From Macrotis lagotis (lineage: Eukaryota; Chordata; Mammalia; Peramelemorphia; Peramelidae), in the NCBI RefSeq assembly GCF_037893015.1, contig NC_133662.1, positions 270,871,944 to 270,935,943 of the forward strand: a stretch of 64,000 nt of DNA. Reading direction: 5' to 3'. Within the stretch, counting starts at the first letter, position 1, and every line of letters begins with the position of its first letter. The notes beneath the pieces are model-generated. The model was not told the origin of the DNA. It worked only from the letters and a program-made list of their open reading frames with translations, and searched no databases. Of the stretch, positions 44,458 to 56,212 are shown one piece after another. Made by a program: the position numbers and the translations under genes.

Positions 44458-45321
44458 ATGAGAGCCCCCCTTTTTCTCCTTTTGTATTGGGGAGTAGGCA
44501 GCCTTAGCTTCCTAACATTCTCGACCATTGCTGAAAGCAAAAAGATCCTGGTCTTCCCTCAAGATGGCAGTCATTGGCTCAGCATGCGGGATGTGATCGA
44601 AGAGCTCAGTAAGAAGGGCCACGAGATTGTGGTTCTAGTACCAGAAGTCAATTTGCTCCTTAAAGAATCAAAATATTACAAACGAAAACTCTACCCAGTC
44701 TCTTACTCCCAGGCCGAACTGGAAAGGCGTTTCCGGATATTTGGCCACAATCTCTTTGTGGAGAAGTCTCTCCCCAGCACAGCCTGGAATGAGTACTGGA
44801 ATAATAGACTCCTTATTGACATGTTTTTCCTCAACTGTGAGAACCTGCTGAAGGATCAGGAGACCATCAGATACCTCGAAGAAAGCCACTTCAATGCCCT
44901 CTTCACTGACCCAGCATTGCCATGTGGGATGATCCTGGCCAAGCATCTCTCCATACCTTCCATATACTTTTTTCGAGGCTTTCCCTGTGCTTTGGAGCAC
45001 ACAATGAGCAGGACCCCCAACCCCGTGGCTACCATCCCCAGGTGCTACACTGCCTTCTCTCACCAGATGACCTTCTACCAGAGAGTCATAAACTTCCTGG
45101 TGAGTGAGTTAGAGGACCTTCTCTTCAAAGACTTGTACACAAACTACCTGGTGATTGCTTCCAATTTCCTGAAGAGAGAGGTGACTCTGGCCACCCTCTA
45201 TGGACAAGGTTCCATTTGGCTGTTGAGATATGATTTTGTATTTGAGTACCCTAGGCCCATCATGCCCAATATGGCCTTCATTGGAGGAATAAACTGCAAA
45301 CAAAGGAAAAGACTACACCAG
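44458..45321 (+). CDS. UGT1A6: UGT1A alternative first exon, UGT1A6-like
   Basis: It encodes the substrate-binding half of an ER UDP-glucuronosyltransferase specialised, in the UGT1A6 class, for small planar phenols. Residues 1-26 are a signal peptide. [16 protein letters not shown] carries catalytic His39, and the Asp partner is Asp151 in [10 protein letters not shown]. The class markers are strong: [68 protein letters not shown] and [11 protein letters not shown] match UGT1A6 almost word for word. The coding part is 864 nt (288 codons) and ends in phase 0 at CAG|GTTTGT, a donor weaker than consensus. The block usually reading FDALF has Asn (FNALF, residue 146). Partner exons 2-5 are downstream, outside the window. 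Confidence 0.96.
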
Positions 45322-45649
45322 GTTTGTGATTTTTTGTTTTCTTGGCTTCTTCTGTCTTTTAACCTTGCCTAGAACCTGGCCGTGATGTATGTCTGACCAG
45401 TGTGTGCTGCCTGGGACTGACATGTATTGAAATGAAATAGTGGATAGCAGCTTTTCCCATGACTAAATCAGTAATCACACCATTGCTTTTCTGGACAGAG
45501 GAGACCCAGGTCCCCTGAATGTTTGCATATCTGCTGACCTAGAGGATGGCCTGGCTGACTGCATTCCAATAGGGAAGGGGGTGGTGTTTCCAACTACTGA
45601 AGCAAGCAGGAGATTCATTAGAGAGAGGAGGAAGGAAGGAAGATAATGG
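45322..45649. other. Intron sequence, no recognised feature
   Basis: It follows the UGT1A6-like donor. I see only a short ga-rich patch near 45625-45645. Confidence 0.5.
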
Positions 45650-45960
45650 TGAGAGCCCTAGACTGGAAGGCAGAGCACCCAGGTTTACATGCCATGTCTT
45701 GGCTACTCATTGAGTCACACAAGGAAGGCCCTTTTGCTTCCTGGTTCTCATTTTCCTTAGAAGCCAAATGAGGCATTTGGACTTGATGACCTCTAAGTCC
45801 CTCCTAGCTTTCTTGCTATCTCTTCTCTTTGGATTGATGACTTGGATTCTAATCCCAGTTTTTCTACTTCCTGAGTGACCTTGGCCGAGTCACTTCTCTC
45901 TGGGTCTCAATTTCCTCATCTATATAATTAGGGGAGTGAATTAGATTATCCAGTCCAACC
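45650..45960 (+). mobile_element. Two MIR copies
   Basis: Two sense MIRs in a row. The first has ggttctcattttccttagaa and gatgacctctaagtccctcc. The second has gagtgaccttggccgagtca and tctcaatttcctcatctata. Confidence 0.7.
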
Positions 45961-46129
45961 GTAGATGGATGATCCTTGGGGAAAAGCTTTGTGTTGAGAA
46001 CAGGAGATAAATTTGATGGGCAAGATGGGATAGTCCTAAAATTTAGAACAGAAAGAAATCATAGCTAGATGCATGTATGTATAGACATGTATTATGTATG
46101 CATAGATACACATATGTATGCATATGTTC

Positions 46130-46335
46130 CTTTGTTAAATTATTTTCAATTACATGTGTAAAAAATTTAACATTAATTTTCTAAAAATTTGAGTTCCAAA
46201 TTCTCTCCCTTCCTCTCACTCCTTGAGAAGTCAAGCAATATGACTTCAATTATACATGTAAAGTCTTGGAAAACATATTTCCATAGCAATCTTGCAAAAA
46301 AGTAGAACTCAGAGTTCATTAAGAATAGAAAGAAA
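46130..46335 (-). mobile_element. L1 3' end fragment
   Basis: Antisense L1 3' UTR: ttgttaaattattttcaatt and the ccaaattctctcccttcctc block, parallel to 35510-35630. Confidence 0.5.
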
Positions 46336-46594
46336 TCTTTAAATAGATCTATTCAAGCATCAGGTTTTTTCAGATGAGACTACTAAGAGTTGGAGGTCTT
46401 CAGTGACTTCTCCAAGATCACAAAGTGGGGAGGAGCCAGTTTCCTGAGCCTCTGTCCCGGGTTCTCTTTAGATGGTCTACTACTGTCTCTAAGGGAGGAA
46501 GAAGTAGAAAGAGGCAACATGGAACCAGATGTGGTGAGGGAGTGGAGTGGCTCCAGTCAGGAGCTTGTAGATGGTTCATTCATCCAAATAATTG

Positions 46595-47215
46595 TATTAA
46601 TTCTCTAGTCTGTACAAGGCATTTTAATGGGTCAGGTGCTGGACAGACAAAGAAAGACCAAGAACAGTCCCTGCCCTCAAGGAACTGCCAGTCTAATGAG
46701 GGGTTACAAGTTGTAACTAAGTAGATACAGACAGATACGAGAGGAAAAATGAAGGCACTGTTAGTGAGAGGAGAAAAGAAAGGGCTTCTTGTACAAATGG
46801 GCACTTTTTTTGGGGGGGGGATTTTTTTTGCAAGGCAAATGGGGTTAAGTGGCTTGCCCAAGGCCACACAGCTAGGTAATTATTAAGTGTCTGAGGCTGG
46901 ATTTGAACTCAGGTCCTCCTGACTCCAGGGCCAGTGCTCTATCCACTGTGCCACTTAGCCGCCCCAGAAATGGGCACTTTAATGGAGACTGCAGAAATTC
47001 AGAAGGGCCAGGAGACAGAGAGGAGGAGGAAGAGGTGGCAGAGGTAGCCAGAAAAGCTTCCAGAGAGCAACCAGGACACCAGTGACCCTGGGTTCCACAG
47101 TAAGTGGAAGGGATGTGTGGTGCAAGACTAGCAATGGCCAGATGAAGGACTTTGAATGTCAAAACTGAGAATTTTCTATTTCATCTGCAAGGGGAGAGGA
47201 AACCACTGGTGTTTA
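46595..47215 (-). mobile_element. L2 LINE 3' region, interrupted
   Basis: Reversed 3' UTR (aagaacagtccctgccctca and gaactgccagtctaatgagg) followed by ORF phrases (gaaggactttgaatgtcaaa). A SINE at 46808-46967 interrupts it. Confidence 0.7.
46808..46967 (-). mobile_element. tRNA-derived CORE-SINE (type 1)
   Basis: A reversed full-length copy with a T/G-rich tail. A 13 bp target duplication aaatgggcacttt flanks it (46795-46807 and 46968-46980). Confidence 0.93.
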
Positions 47216-47329
47216 TTCAATAATTTTTTTTATTTATTCAAATAGTTTTGGGGAGTTCACTTTGTCAGCTAAGTGAAGAATGACCTGGATGAGGCGAGAG
47301 TAGAGGAGCAAGATCAAGCCAAAGGGAAT

Positions 47330-48070
47330 TGTTCAGGAATTCAATTCAATTCAGTTCAGTCAACGTTATTAAATGTCTTCTGAGTCAGCACTCTGCTAAA
47401 TTCTGGGGTTTCAAAAAGACACAAAAAATGGTCTGTGCCCTCAAGGACGGTGCCATCTGATGGGGAGGCCACAATCCATACAAAATGAGCAAGGAGAGAA
47501 GGAAAAGACAATGAAGAGAAGTGAGGGAAGGCCTCCTTGAAGGTAGGGTTTTTGGGGGGATGTAAAGGAAACCAGGGAGGTCAGCAGTTGCAGCTGAAGG
47601 AGATCAGTCATTTCAGACAGGGAGGACAGCCAGAGGAAATTCTCAGAGCTGAGAAATATTAGTGGAATAGTAAAAAAGGCCCGAGTCACTCAATCTAGAG
47701 TCACCCACTGTTGGGGAGTAAGGGGGAAGACTGGAAAGGTTGTTAATGAAAAACTTGGACTCTGGTGGTGAGGACCTATACAAGGGTGGTGGCAGTTATC
47801 TGAGTTACCTGGGAAGACATGGGAGAGGTAGAGGGAGGGGCATGAAGAGAAGAGTGAGAAGCTGAGGCTGACACCTGGTTTTTCAACATTTGTGCCTGGT
47901 TTAGGGAGAGGAAATGTTGGTCCCTTTGATAGTAAAAGGGAAGTTTAAAAGTGAGACTGAGTAAAAAAAAAAAGTACTTCAATTTTGGACAATTTGAGTT
48001 TAAGATGTCTTAAGATGAGTTAAGATGGATATCCAGTTCAGGATGACCCATAGGCATTTGAAATGTGAGC
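47330..48070 (-). mobile_element. L2 LINE 3' region
   Basis: A second antisense L2 in the same intron: gcactctgctaaattctggg and ctgtgccctcaaggacggtg (3' UTR), then ggaaaccagggaggtcagca and ttttcaacatttgtgcctgg, and the ORF phrase ggacaatttgagtttaagat at its end. Confidence 0.7.
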
Positions 48071-48919
48071 CCGAACAGCAATGGAGAGGCTGTGAAGAAC
48101 AAAGTAAAAGAAGACCCTGCATGGAAAATAGAAATGGGTCTTAGAGATTCTGAAAATCAAAGAAATAGGATCCCTGTGTTCAAGGAGCTGATCGTCGTAC
48201 ACATGTCAGTATGGCATGAAAAGTTGAGTAGTAGGATGCCAGGCAGGGTTGCTCTCTTCACAGAAGGAGGAGCCATAGGATTGGCCCATTGCGGCGTCTG
48301 GCCCACAGTGTCCTTCCAGTAGCTTAGATCACACTCTTCCTTACTTCCTCATCCAAGCTAGTTCTTGCCCAAGTCTTCCTAGAAATACTGCTGCTTGTAC
48401 ACCTGGATCCAGCCTTTCTTTAGATTGACTAATATTTCAGAGACACCAGAACAGTTTTTAAGCTCTCTATTAAGACTTCTCACCACAAAAATGATGAGTC
48501 TTCTGGAAGATACCTCTTATGTCTCATGCCTGCTCTTGCCCATTGATCCCACCAGGTAATGTGTTAACTACCAGCTGGGTTAGCAAAATAAAACATCAGA
48601 ATCCTGGAGCTGTAAGTTCTCATAAGCAGGACTTGGAAGCTCTGGGCCTCTCAACAGTAGTAAGATAGAAAGAAGAGGGATTTAAGGGGAAAGATAATGA
48701 GATCTGTTTGGTCATGTTGAGTCTGGCATGCCATGGAAATTAACTCCTACTTCATTTAGTGTTTTCCCAGCATCCTTTAGCCTTGGGCTCCCCGTGAAAT
48801 TATATTAAATTGTCCAGCAACTTTGAGAACACCCCATTCATTTTCCAGTTCCCTCTTAAGTTCTAGAAACACAAGGGAGTCTTGTGGGGGGGGGGCAGTG
48901 TTGAATGGTAGATGCCCCG
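48071..48919. other. Intronic spacer, no recognised feature
   Basis: About 850 bp with only short open frames and a G homopolymer near 48885-48894. Confidence 0.45.
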
Positions 48920-49085
48920 GTGGGACAAGAGCTAGAGCTGAAGTTGGGCACCCCTGGGTTGTAATCTCACCTCTGCTCTTTCCTCATTGACCAGGAGCTA
49001 CAGTATAAAATGGAGATAATAAAAATAAGACCTACCTTTCAGTAACCCTAAAGAATAACAAATGAGTCATAAGCTAAATGGGCCT
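48920..49085 (+). mobile_element. MIR copy
   Basis: Degraded head (gacaagagctagagctgaag) and the tail tataaaatggagataataaa. Confidence 0.5.
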
Positions 49086-49850
49086 TGAGTTAAATAGGAA
49101 ACGAATTGATTACTGATCTCAGCTTGGCTGTTGTGCTCATACTTAACAAGGGTTCAGTTCAACCAGGGTTAATTTAGTGGTCAGACACTTCACTCAGCAC
49201 TGGGGCCACCAAGACCAATGTGCAAACAGTCCCAGTCCTCATCCTTTACCCTTCCAGGAAATGAAGTTCTGCCATCAACATGGCCATATGTGTGCACATG
49301 TTCTGATTTCCAGAGATTCAACCGTAGAGTTGTACTTTAGACAGAGTTTCTGAGATGAAATCTAGAATCATCTGTGGATGTAGATTATTGGCAAATGTTT
49401 AACAAAAGGCAAATAACCAAATGCTCCCTAAAGTGGGAGGCACCATGCAGTCACAATTGATAGGCACAACAGAAAAATAAAGCTGTTCCAAAGTCAACAA
49501 TGATTTCGAGACTTTGCTGCCATATAAAAGTCATTGTTTATTTTACAGATTTGCTATTTCACATAATTGAATATGGTTTGGAGCTAACCAAAGTCCCACC
49601 CTAAGGAGTATTTCAAGGATGATGCTTTGTGCATTCATTCAACCAACATACATTGCACCCTTCATATTTGAAAGAAAGATCCCATGCACTTGGTCTGGAG
49701 AATCATAGGATCTGAGGCTTCTTTTTGAGCTAGAGGCAACCATCATAAGCAGTTGCTGAATATCCTCTTATTTTACAGGAAATATGGGGTATACAGAGAG
49801 GAAATGATTATTTAACATTTACCAGAGATTTATTCAGCATCTGTTATGTG
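49086..49850. other. Intronic spacer, no recognised feature
   Basis: About 765 bp. A few short L2/MIR-like phrases occur near 49630 (cattcattcaaccaacatac) but nothing that can be bounded. Confidence 0.4.
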
Positions 49851-50240
49851 CAGCCTGGTCTTCACTTACTTGGCCAGTTCCTTTTCCCATTCTTCCCTTT
49901 TCCACATTCACTGCCCTACTTGTTAAACCTGCCTCCTTCATTTTTCCTTTGTTCCACTCCATGCCCCATCTCCAGACATTTGGCACAGAAAGCCCCACAA
50001 CCTACCAGCTTGCCCATAGGCCACTTCCTCCAGAAGTTTCATCCTGCTCTTCTTCCCTACTTGTTCATAGGGCTTCCTCTTGATACTTTTAGGTGTTTCT
50101 GTTGCCTCTTCCTTGTATTAGACTTGTGCCCAGGCTCAGCCCCACATCCCCTTTTCACAGACCTTGCTCCTTAAGCATGTGCTCTTTTGGTTTGGTCTCT
50201 GTATTCCAGTCCTTCAAGTGTCTGTCAAATTGAAATGAAT
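49851..50240 (+). mobile_element. L2 LINE 3' region (degraded)
   Basis: Sense, pyrimidine-rich L2-like sequence with ccacttcctccagaagtttc and attccagtccttcaagtgtc. The assignment is tentative. Confidence 0.45.
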
Positions 50241-50705
50241 TGAACAGAATTGAGATGAGGGCTCCAGATATAAGATGAGAGAAGATGATAGATGGCTTAA
50301 GAGAGAGAAAACACTCAGCACTAATGAGCCAGTACCCAAAGGGAGGGAGTCGTGGGACTAAGATAATCCAAATTATGTCTTCTCTAATGTGACTGATGCT
50401 TGGTTTAGCTTAAAAATGCCAGACTTTCAGCCAGACTGGTCCAAAAAAGTAAAAAAAAAAGTCAAAAATGTTCAATCCTAAATTCTTCAATACATCTGAG
50501 ATCACCCTGAAACGAATCATTTCTTCAGGAGTGTATGTGGCAGTCCAGACTTGCCTGTTCATCCATTTTAAACCACTTTTCTGAGACTCTAGAGTAACAG
50601 CCATGTTTACTCAATGACTTCCAAGCAGGCACCCACCCATTGCTGCTGAGGGTAGTCCATCCCACCACAAGACTCGTGTCAAATGAAACCTATAGGCCAC
50701 TTATT
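50241..50705. other. Intronic spacer, no recognised feature
   Basis: About 465 bp in which I recognise no gene or repeat. Confidence 0.45.
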
Positions 50706-50965
50706 CATCAATAAGTATTCTGCATCAGACTTGGTGTTATCCCTTAAGTCAGGAAGGCCTGAGTTCAACTCCCAAATCAGACCCGTGCTGAGGGATTCTG
50801 GGAAAGTCAATTCATTTCTCTCAGGTCGTAATTTTCTCATCTATAAAATGGGAATAATAAAAACAACACACTCGCCTCCCGGGGGCGTTGTGAAGGTGTG
50901 ATGTCATTTGTGTGAAGGGATTCTCAAACTTTACAACATTGCGGGAATGTTAGCGTGTTGGTGTA
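50706..50965 (+). mobile_element. MIR/CORE-SINE copy
   Basis: Head (cccttaagtcaggaaggcct), B box (gagttcaactcc), a degraded CORE and the tail tctcatctataaaatgggaa with its downstream cctcccgggggcgttgtgaa. Confidence 0.7.
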
Positions 50966-51289
50966 GTTGTAGTGGTTATTATCATTCAGGCATGTTTTAG
51001 GAGCTCCTTCAGCTCGGAGATTCTACTACATGCTGCTCCAAGTCACCTTGGGCTTCTGAAGGGAGACTGAGGTCTGATAAAATTGGGAACAAGGAAGGAC
51101 AGAGGAGGACAGAGCTTCTCTGTCCATACATAGTAGTCAAGGAGGAAGGATAGGAAGGATTCAGCAGAGGAGACTGTGGGCAAAGACCATGTACATCCCC
51201 ATACCTTTTGACAATGAGTTTGCCATCCTAACTTCAGTCTTGTGGAATGTTACTCAAAGCAGAGAGCAATTGACATCCATAACTCAAAA

Positions 51290-51460
51290 CACTTCCCATT
51301 GCCCCATTTCTCTTCCTATCTACTTTGTGTATGCTCTTCTGTGCCCGTGGGTCTCTGGGGCTGAGGGTTACCTCCTTCGTGTGCTTGTAGCCCCAGGACC
51401 CACATGACACCTGAAACAGAGTAGGGGTTAACAAATACTGTGTTGGATCATATTGAATGG
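51290..51460 (+). mobile_element. L2 3' end fragment
   Basis: It ends with the L2-like acctgaaacagagtaggggt and taacaaatactgtgttg. Confidence 0.55.
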
Positions 51461-51539
51461 GAAAAGACTGGGAGATTGGGATAGATCAGGGGTTTTACAA
51501 TAGACTAGGTAAAAAGGGGATTAGAACCAAGAAATTAGA

Positions 51540-51770
51540 ACCAAGATTCTAGAAAGAAAGAGAAGGGGATGAATGAAAGAGATGTTAGAGAGGTAAATTG
51601 GCAAGTGATGCCAACTGAGTGAGTGTTGGACTTGAAGGAGAGGGAAGAGTCAAAGCTAACTCTAGAGTAGTGAACTTGAGTTACTGGAAAAGTGGAGAAG
51701 TCATCCACAGAAGCAGAAGAGTTTGGATAAGAATGGTTGATGTAAGGTAGAGTAAGGTGCCCCAGGGATA
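51540..51770 (-). mobile_element. L2 LINE fragment
   Basis: Antisense ORF phrases such as gaaagagatgttagagaggt, gaagagtcaaagctaactct and gtgaacttgagttactgga parallel the L2 at 55850-55935. Confidence 0.6.
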
Positions 51771-51969
51771 GTTCCAATTCCATTTCAGTTGAATTCTATA
51801 CATGCTTGCTAAGCAACTATTATGAAAGCCAGCTTACTGAAGTCAGAGTTGGATACATATTTTTCTGGAGTGGTTACAGTGAAAAGGAGTGCCCTGAAAG
51901 GTGGGGTAGACTTAGCAATCAAAATCAAAACTAGCCAGTAAGCTTGTATACCTATCAAAAGAAAGGAAT

Positions 51970-52116
51970 GGGGGAGGCTAGGTGGAGTAGTGGATAAAGC
52001 ACTGGCCCTGGAGTCAGGAGTACCTGGGTTCAAATCTGGTCTCAGATGCTTAATAATTACTTAGCTGTGTGGCCTTGGGCAAGCCACTTAACCCCATTTG
52101 CCTTGCAAAAACCTAA
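51970..52116 (+). mobile_element. tRNA-derived CORE-SINE (type 1)
   Basis: A full-length copy inside the RTE endonuclease region. A short imperfect target duplication (gaaaggaatg and gaaagaaatg) flanks it. Confidence 0.9.
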
Positions 52117-52429
52117 AAGAAAGAAATGAATGGCTGGCTTATGGCAATGTCATTGCCACTTGCAGAAAAAACTCATAACACCATCATCAGTGCCTGCTCT
52201 CACCATGATGAACTCTGATGAAGGCAAAGAAAAATTTTGGGAAAACCAAAAGAAGACAAACTTAAAATTCTGGCTGACTTCAGTGCTGAAGGAGGCTCAG
52301 GTTACCAGATATGGCAGGGAGTCTTTGGGAGCAATGGAGTTGGAAACTGCAACAGCAGTGGTCACTTACTGGATGCACTCACACAACAAACATTGTATGA
52401 TAGTAAGGAGAGCAGACAGACAGGATGTG

Positions 52430-52744
52430 TTGTTGGTGGTGGTGTTTGTCCTTCATTTTTGAAGAAAATCATGACAGCAGGGTTGTGATACCACGATAAG
52501 CACATGGATTGGATTTGAGGGAGGGGTGTTGTGTGAGGTCACCCCTTTCTCCTCCAGAGCCATCTAGTCCAGTGACCAGAGTCAGAACAACTGGAGAAGG
52601 CCCTGGATGCAAGGCAATCAGGGTTAAGTGACTTGCCCAAGATAATACAGCTAGTAAGTGTTAAGTATCTGAGGTTGGATTTGAACCCAGGTCCTCCTGA
52701 CTCTGGGTCTAGTGTTCTATTCACTGCAGCACCTAGCTGCTCTA
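52430..52744 (-). mobile_element. RTE-tailed CORE-SINE, full composite (Mar1-like)
   Basis: The most complete copy in the window. Reversed, it reads tail (tttgtccttcatttttgaag), the unique middle of about 170 bp, then CORE and tRNA-like head ending in gcacctagctgctct. A perfect 10 bp target duplication acaggatgtg flanks it (52420-52429 and 52745-52754), which proves that the composite moved as one unit. Confidence 0.88.
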
Positions 52745-54314
52745 ACAGGATGTGAGAGTGATGAAGGCAATGTGTGGCACAGAGTGCTGGACTGAGCAAA
52801 GACACATCCTCTCTAAGCTAAATATTCACATTCAACTGAAGCGGTGACCCCAAAGCAAAATGACCACCAAAAGAAGATTAGACTCAAGAGATTGGAGTGC
52901 TTCTCTGAGCAGGAATAATTTGTGGCTCACTTGGAGGAAAAGTGAACCATTACATGGTTGGCAACAGTGGAACCGAAAAAGGAGTGTGCAATTTTCAGAG
53001 GTTTAGTATAGAATATTGTCTTTGCTCATCAGGGTCAAAATGCTTGCAAGCATCAAGACTAGTTTAATGAAAATGAGGGGGAAATACAGACGCTGCTAAA
53101 TGGAAAAAAACCAGAATTCACAGGTAGCATTTAATTTCATTAAAAGTAAAGCACAAGTGAAGGTTAAAGAGATACAGGATTCCTGGCTCAGGAAAAAGGC
53201 AGATGAAATTCAGTTTTATGCTGATAGTAGCACTTTGATGATACACTAAAGGCTATTATGGGCCAGAGAGCTATGGTGCATCACAACTATTCAATGCTGA
53301 TAGAGTCACCTTGATTAGTGATAGGGACATGACCCCAGAGAGATAGGCTGAACAATTCCAAAGTGTTCTCATCAGACTATCATCATTCAATTCTGAGGCC
53401 ATAGACCATTTACCTCAGGGAAGTCAATCCTTCCCCAGCTGAAGCTCCAACTGAACAAAAACAAAAGGTTTTGAACACCATTGGGTGTTTTTCATGTGGC
53501 AAGGCACCTGGTGCTGATTCTATTCCAGTTGAGATCTACAAGCTGAGGGGTGCATTTTTCATCCAAAAATTGACTGAAATGTTCCAGGTTATACAGCATG
53601 AGGATGTTATTCCCCAGAAATTTAAGATGCCTCCATTGTCATCTCTATTAATACAAATGGAATAGAGTATCCTGTGACAATCACAGGGGTAGTTCTCTCT
53701 TAGTCATTACTGGTAACATCCTTGCCAGAGTCCTCCTTAATAGACTAAAGATGGTCACCTCCCTGAGAGCCAGTGTGGCTTCACAAAGGGTCAAGGAACA
53801 GTCAATATGGTGTTTGAATGAGGTGGAAAAGTTCACTTCCCATGGCAGTGTACTTTTCAGGGAGGTGTACATTGATAATGAGGTTGACAACACACATTAT
53901 TAGCACTAGCTCAGTATTTAGGAGATTCTGAAAGACAATGTAGAGAGAAGAAGTATTATACTAACTACCAAAAGGAAGGTCCACAGAGTTGTTGTGTTGA
54001 ATTTATTGGTATATATGCCTGTGTAACCTGGACAGTCTAGCAAGACCTTGCCAGAAAACTGAATCACTTCCATTTAAATTGTCTTAGGAAGATTCTAAAG
54101 ATTAGCAGGCAGGATAAGACATCAGCCATTGAGGTCCTTTCTTGAAATAAATTTCCAAGTATTCAAACATTACTACAGAGAATACAACTCTGATAGACTG
54201 GTCACATTATTCCAATGCCAAATGTATGCTTGCCAGAAAGATTATTTTATGGGAGACTCATCCAGAGTAAGTATTCACAGGGAAGTCAGCAGAAACAATA
54301 CAGGAATACCCTGG

Positions 54315-54319
<5 letters not shown>

Positions 54320-54368
<49 letters not shown>
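54320..54368. repeat. (TC)n microsatellite as SINE tail
   Basis: About 24 TC units lying exactly where the poly(A) tail of the adjacent - strand SINE should be (GA on the SINE's own strand). Confidence 0.9.
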
Positions 54369-54371
<3 letters not shown>

Positions 54372-54504
54372 AGGCAATCAGGTTAAGTGACTTGCCCAAG
54401 GTCACACAGATAGGTAATTATTAAATGTCTGAGGTCAGATTTGAACTCAGGTCCTCCTGACTCCAAGGCCAGTGCTCTTTCCACTGTGCCACCTAGTTGC
54501 CCCC
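54369..54504 (-). mobile_element. tRNA-derived CORE-SINE with (GA)n tail
   Basis: A reversed CORE, B box and head ending in ccacctagttgcccc. An imperfect duplication of the RTE target (ccctggaaaatctctct and ccctgaaagtttctct) flanks the SINE together with its microsatellite tail. Confidence 0.88.
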
Positions 54505-55009
54505 TGAAAGTTTCTCTTAAGAATTTTGGAATCTATTGTGCAGTGTGGAACACACTAGCACAGGATCTCCCAGTATAGCATGTCCTCATCTGAGGGGGTG
54601 CTGTGCTCTATGAGGAAGACAGAATTGAAGCAGCTCAAAGAAACATAAAGTGTACAAGTCTGCAAGCATCCCAGGTTTCACATGGACTATCCGTGCCTAA
54701 CCTGTGATAGAACATTCTGAGCTCATATGGGTCTGATCAGTCACAGTCAAACACACAGTAATTTGATATGATAGCATATGATCTCATGTTGGTCTTCTTT
54801 GATAGTGAAAGACAAGAATCAATCCATCAACTATATTTGAGGCAGAAAGGCTCAAGTCTTCCTCTGACACACTCGTTGTGGGCTTGTTTGCAGCCAAGAA
54901 GGCAGAGATATTTGTATGTTTGTGTGAGCAGATATGAAGGAATACATACTTGGGTCATAGGGCCACATCATCTCTTCATAATACATCAAGCAAGCAAACA
55001 AGAAGCGTT

Positions 55010-56175
55010 TAGTGAGCACCTGCTGTGTTCCAGAGTGAAACACTGGAGATAAAAAAGAAATGATAGCCCTGCCCTCCAAAGTTTTCCCAACAAAGAGTAG
55101 GGAGACACTATGCAAACAAAGATATGGCAAACAGGGGCAGCTAGGTGGCACAGTGGATAGAGCACTGGCCCTGGAGTCAGGAGTACCTGGGTTCAAATCC
55201 AGCCTCAGGCACTTAATAATTACCTAGCTGTGTGGCCTTGGGCAAGCCACTTAACCCCACTGCCTTGCAAAAACTAAAAAAAAAAAGATATGCCAAACAC
55301 ATATAAATAAAAGTGATACAAGATAAATAGGGAATAATGCACTAAAATTTATAGAGGTCAATGAAAGTTTTCATTAAAAGTCAGAATTTTAATTGGGACT
55401 TAGAGAAAGCCAGGGAGACCAAGAGATAGAGAAGAGAAAAGGGGGCATACCAGGTACAGAAAGCAACCCTTGTGAAAACATCTAGAGCTGAGAAATGGAG
55501 ATCTTGTTCTTGGAAAATCTAGCAAGCCAGTGTCACTGGATCAAAAGAGGTATGATGGGGAGAAAGGTGTAAAACGATCAGAAAGAAAGGAAGGGGCTGA
55601 GTTAGAAAGAACTGGGAATGCCAAACAAAGTATTTTGTATTTGCTCCTAAAGACAATAGGGAGCCACTGGATTTTGTTGAATGGGGAGGACTACACTTTA
55701 GGGAAATCACTTTAGTAGCCAAATGTTGGATGGATTGAAGAGGGGAGAGACTTGAGGTAGGCAGTCCCACCAGTATCTATTGCAATACTCCAGAGGTGAG
55801 GTGATGAGGGTCTGCACTAGAGTGGGGGCACCATGAGAGGAAAGAAGGGGGTATATTGGAGAGATGCTACAGAGGAAAATAGCTTGGACCAGGAGAGTGA
55901 AAGATAGTGAGGAATTCAGGATGACTCAAGTTGCGAACCTGAGGGCCTTGGAGGATGATTTTGACATCCATAGAATCAGGAAAGGTAGAAAAGCAAGGAG
56001 ACTTAAGGAGAAAGCCGATAAGTTTTGTTTGGGACAAATGGCATTTACTATATCTACTAGATTTCCAGGACCAGATGTCTGAAGGCTCCTGGAGATGCAA
56101 GATTGGAGGGCAGTAGATAGTTAGTTGGAGGACAGATATATCTGAGAATTAGCAATATAAAGATGGAATTAAATC
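55010..56175 (-). mobile_element. L2 LINE 3' half, longest copy
   Basis: About 1 kb of antisense L2: the 3' UTR (gagcacctgctgtgttccag), the ORF C terminus, and on through the - strand reading GLPTSSLSPLQSIQHLATKV at 55706-55765, which matches the L2 post-RT motif GLPASSLSPLQSI. The L2 ORF continues to about 56175. A SINE at 55134-55283 interrupts it. Stops and frameshifts are present. Confidence 0.82.
55134..55283 (+). mobile_element. tRNA-derived CORE-SINE (type 1)
   Basis: A full-length copy with a 16 bp target duplication carrying one mismatch (55118-55133 and 55284-55299). Confidence 0.93.
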
Positions 56176-56212
56176 CATGGGAGCTGATTAGATCAGGGGA
56201 AAAGATGGATGT

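Larger units (their letters stand above)
51825..54824 (+). mobile_element. RTE-clade LINE, interrupted and internally deleted
   Basis: A sense copy starting in the endonuclease domain (51830: LTEVRVGYIFFWSGY) and reaching the RTE tail at 54824. Endonuclease pieces continue at 52180-52390 (EGGSGYQIWQGVFGSNGVGN), linker sequence is at 52745-53300, and RT begins near 53390 (DHLPQ; CGKAPGADSIPVEIYKL). Much of RT is deleted near 53810, where the sequence jumps to the KFTSHGSVLFREVYIDNEVD zone. Three SINEs interrupt it (51970, 52430, 54369). The end at 54694-54756 keeps both Cys and both His codons of a C2H2 finger. Many stops make it inactive. Confidence 0.85.
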
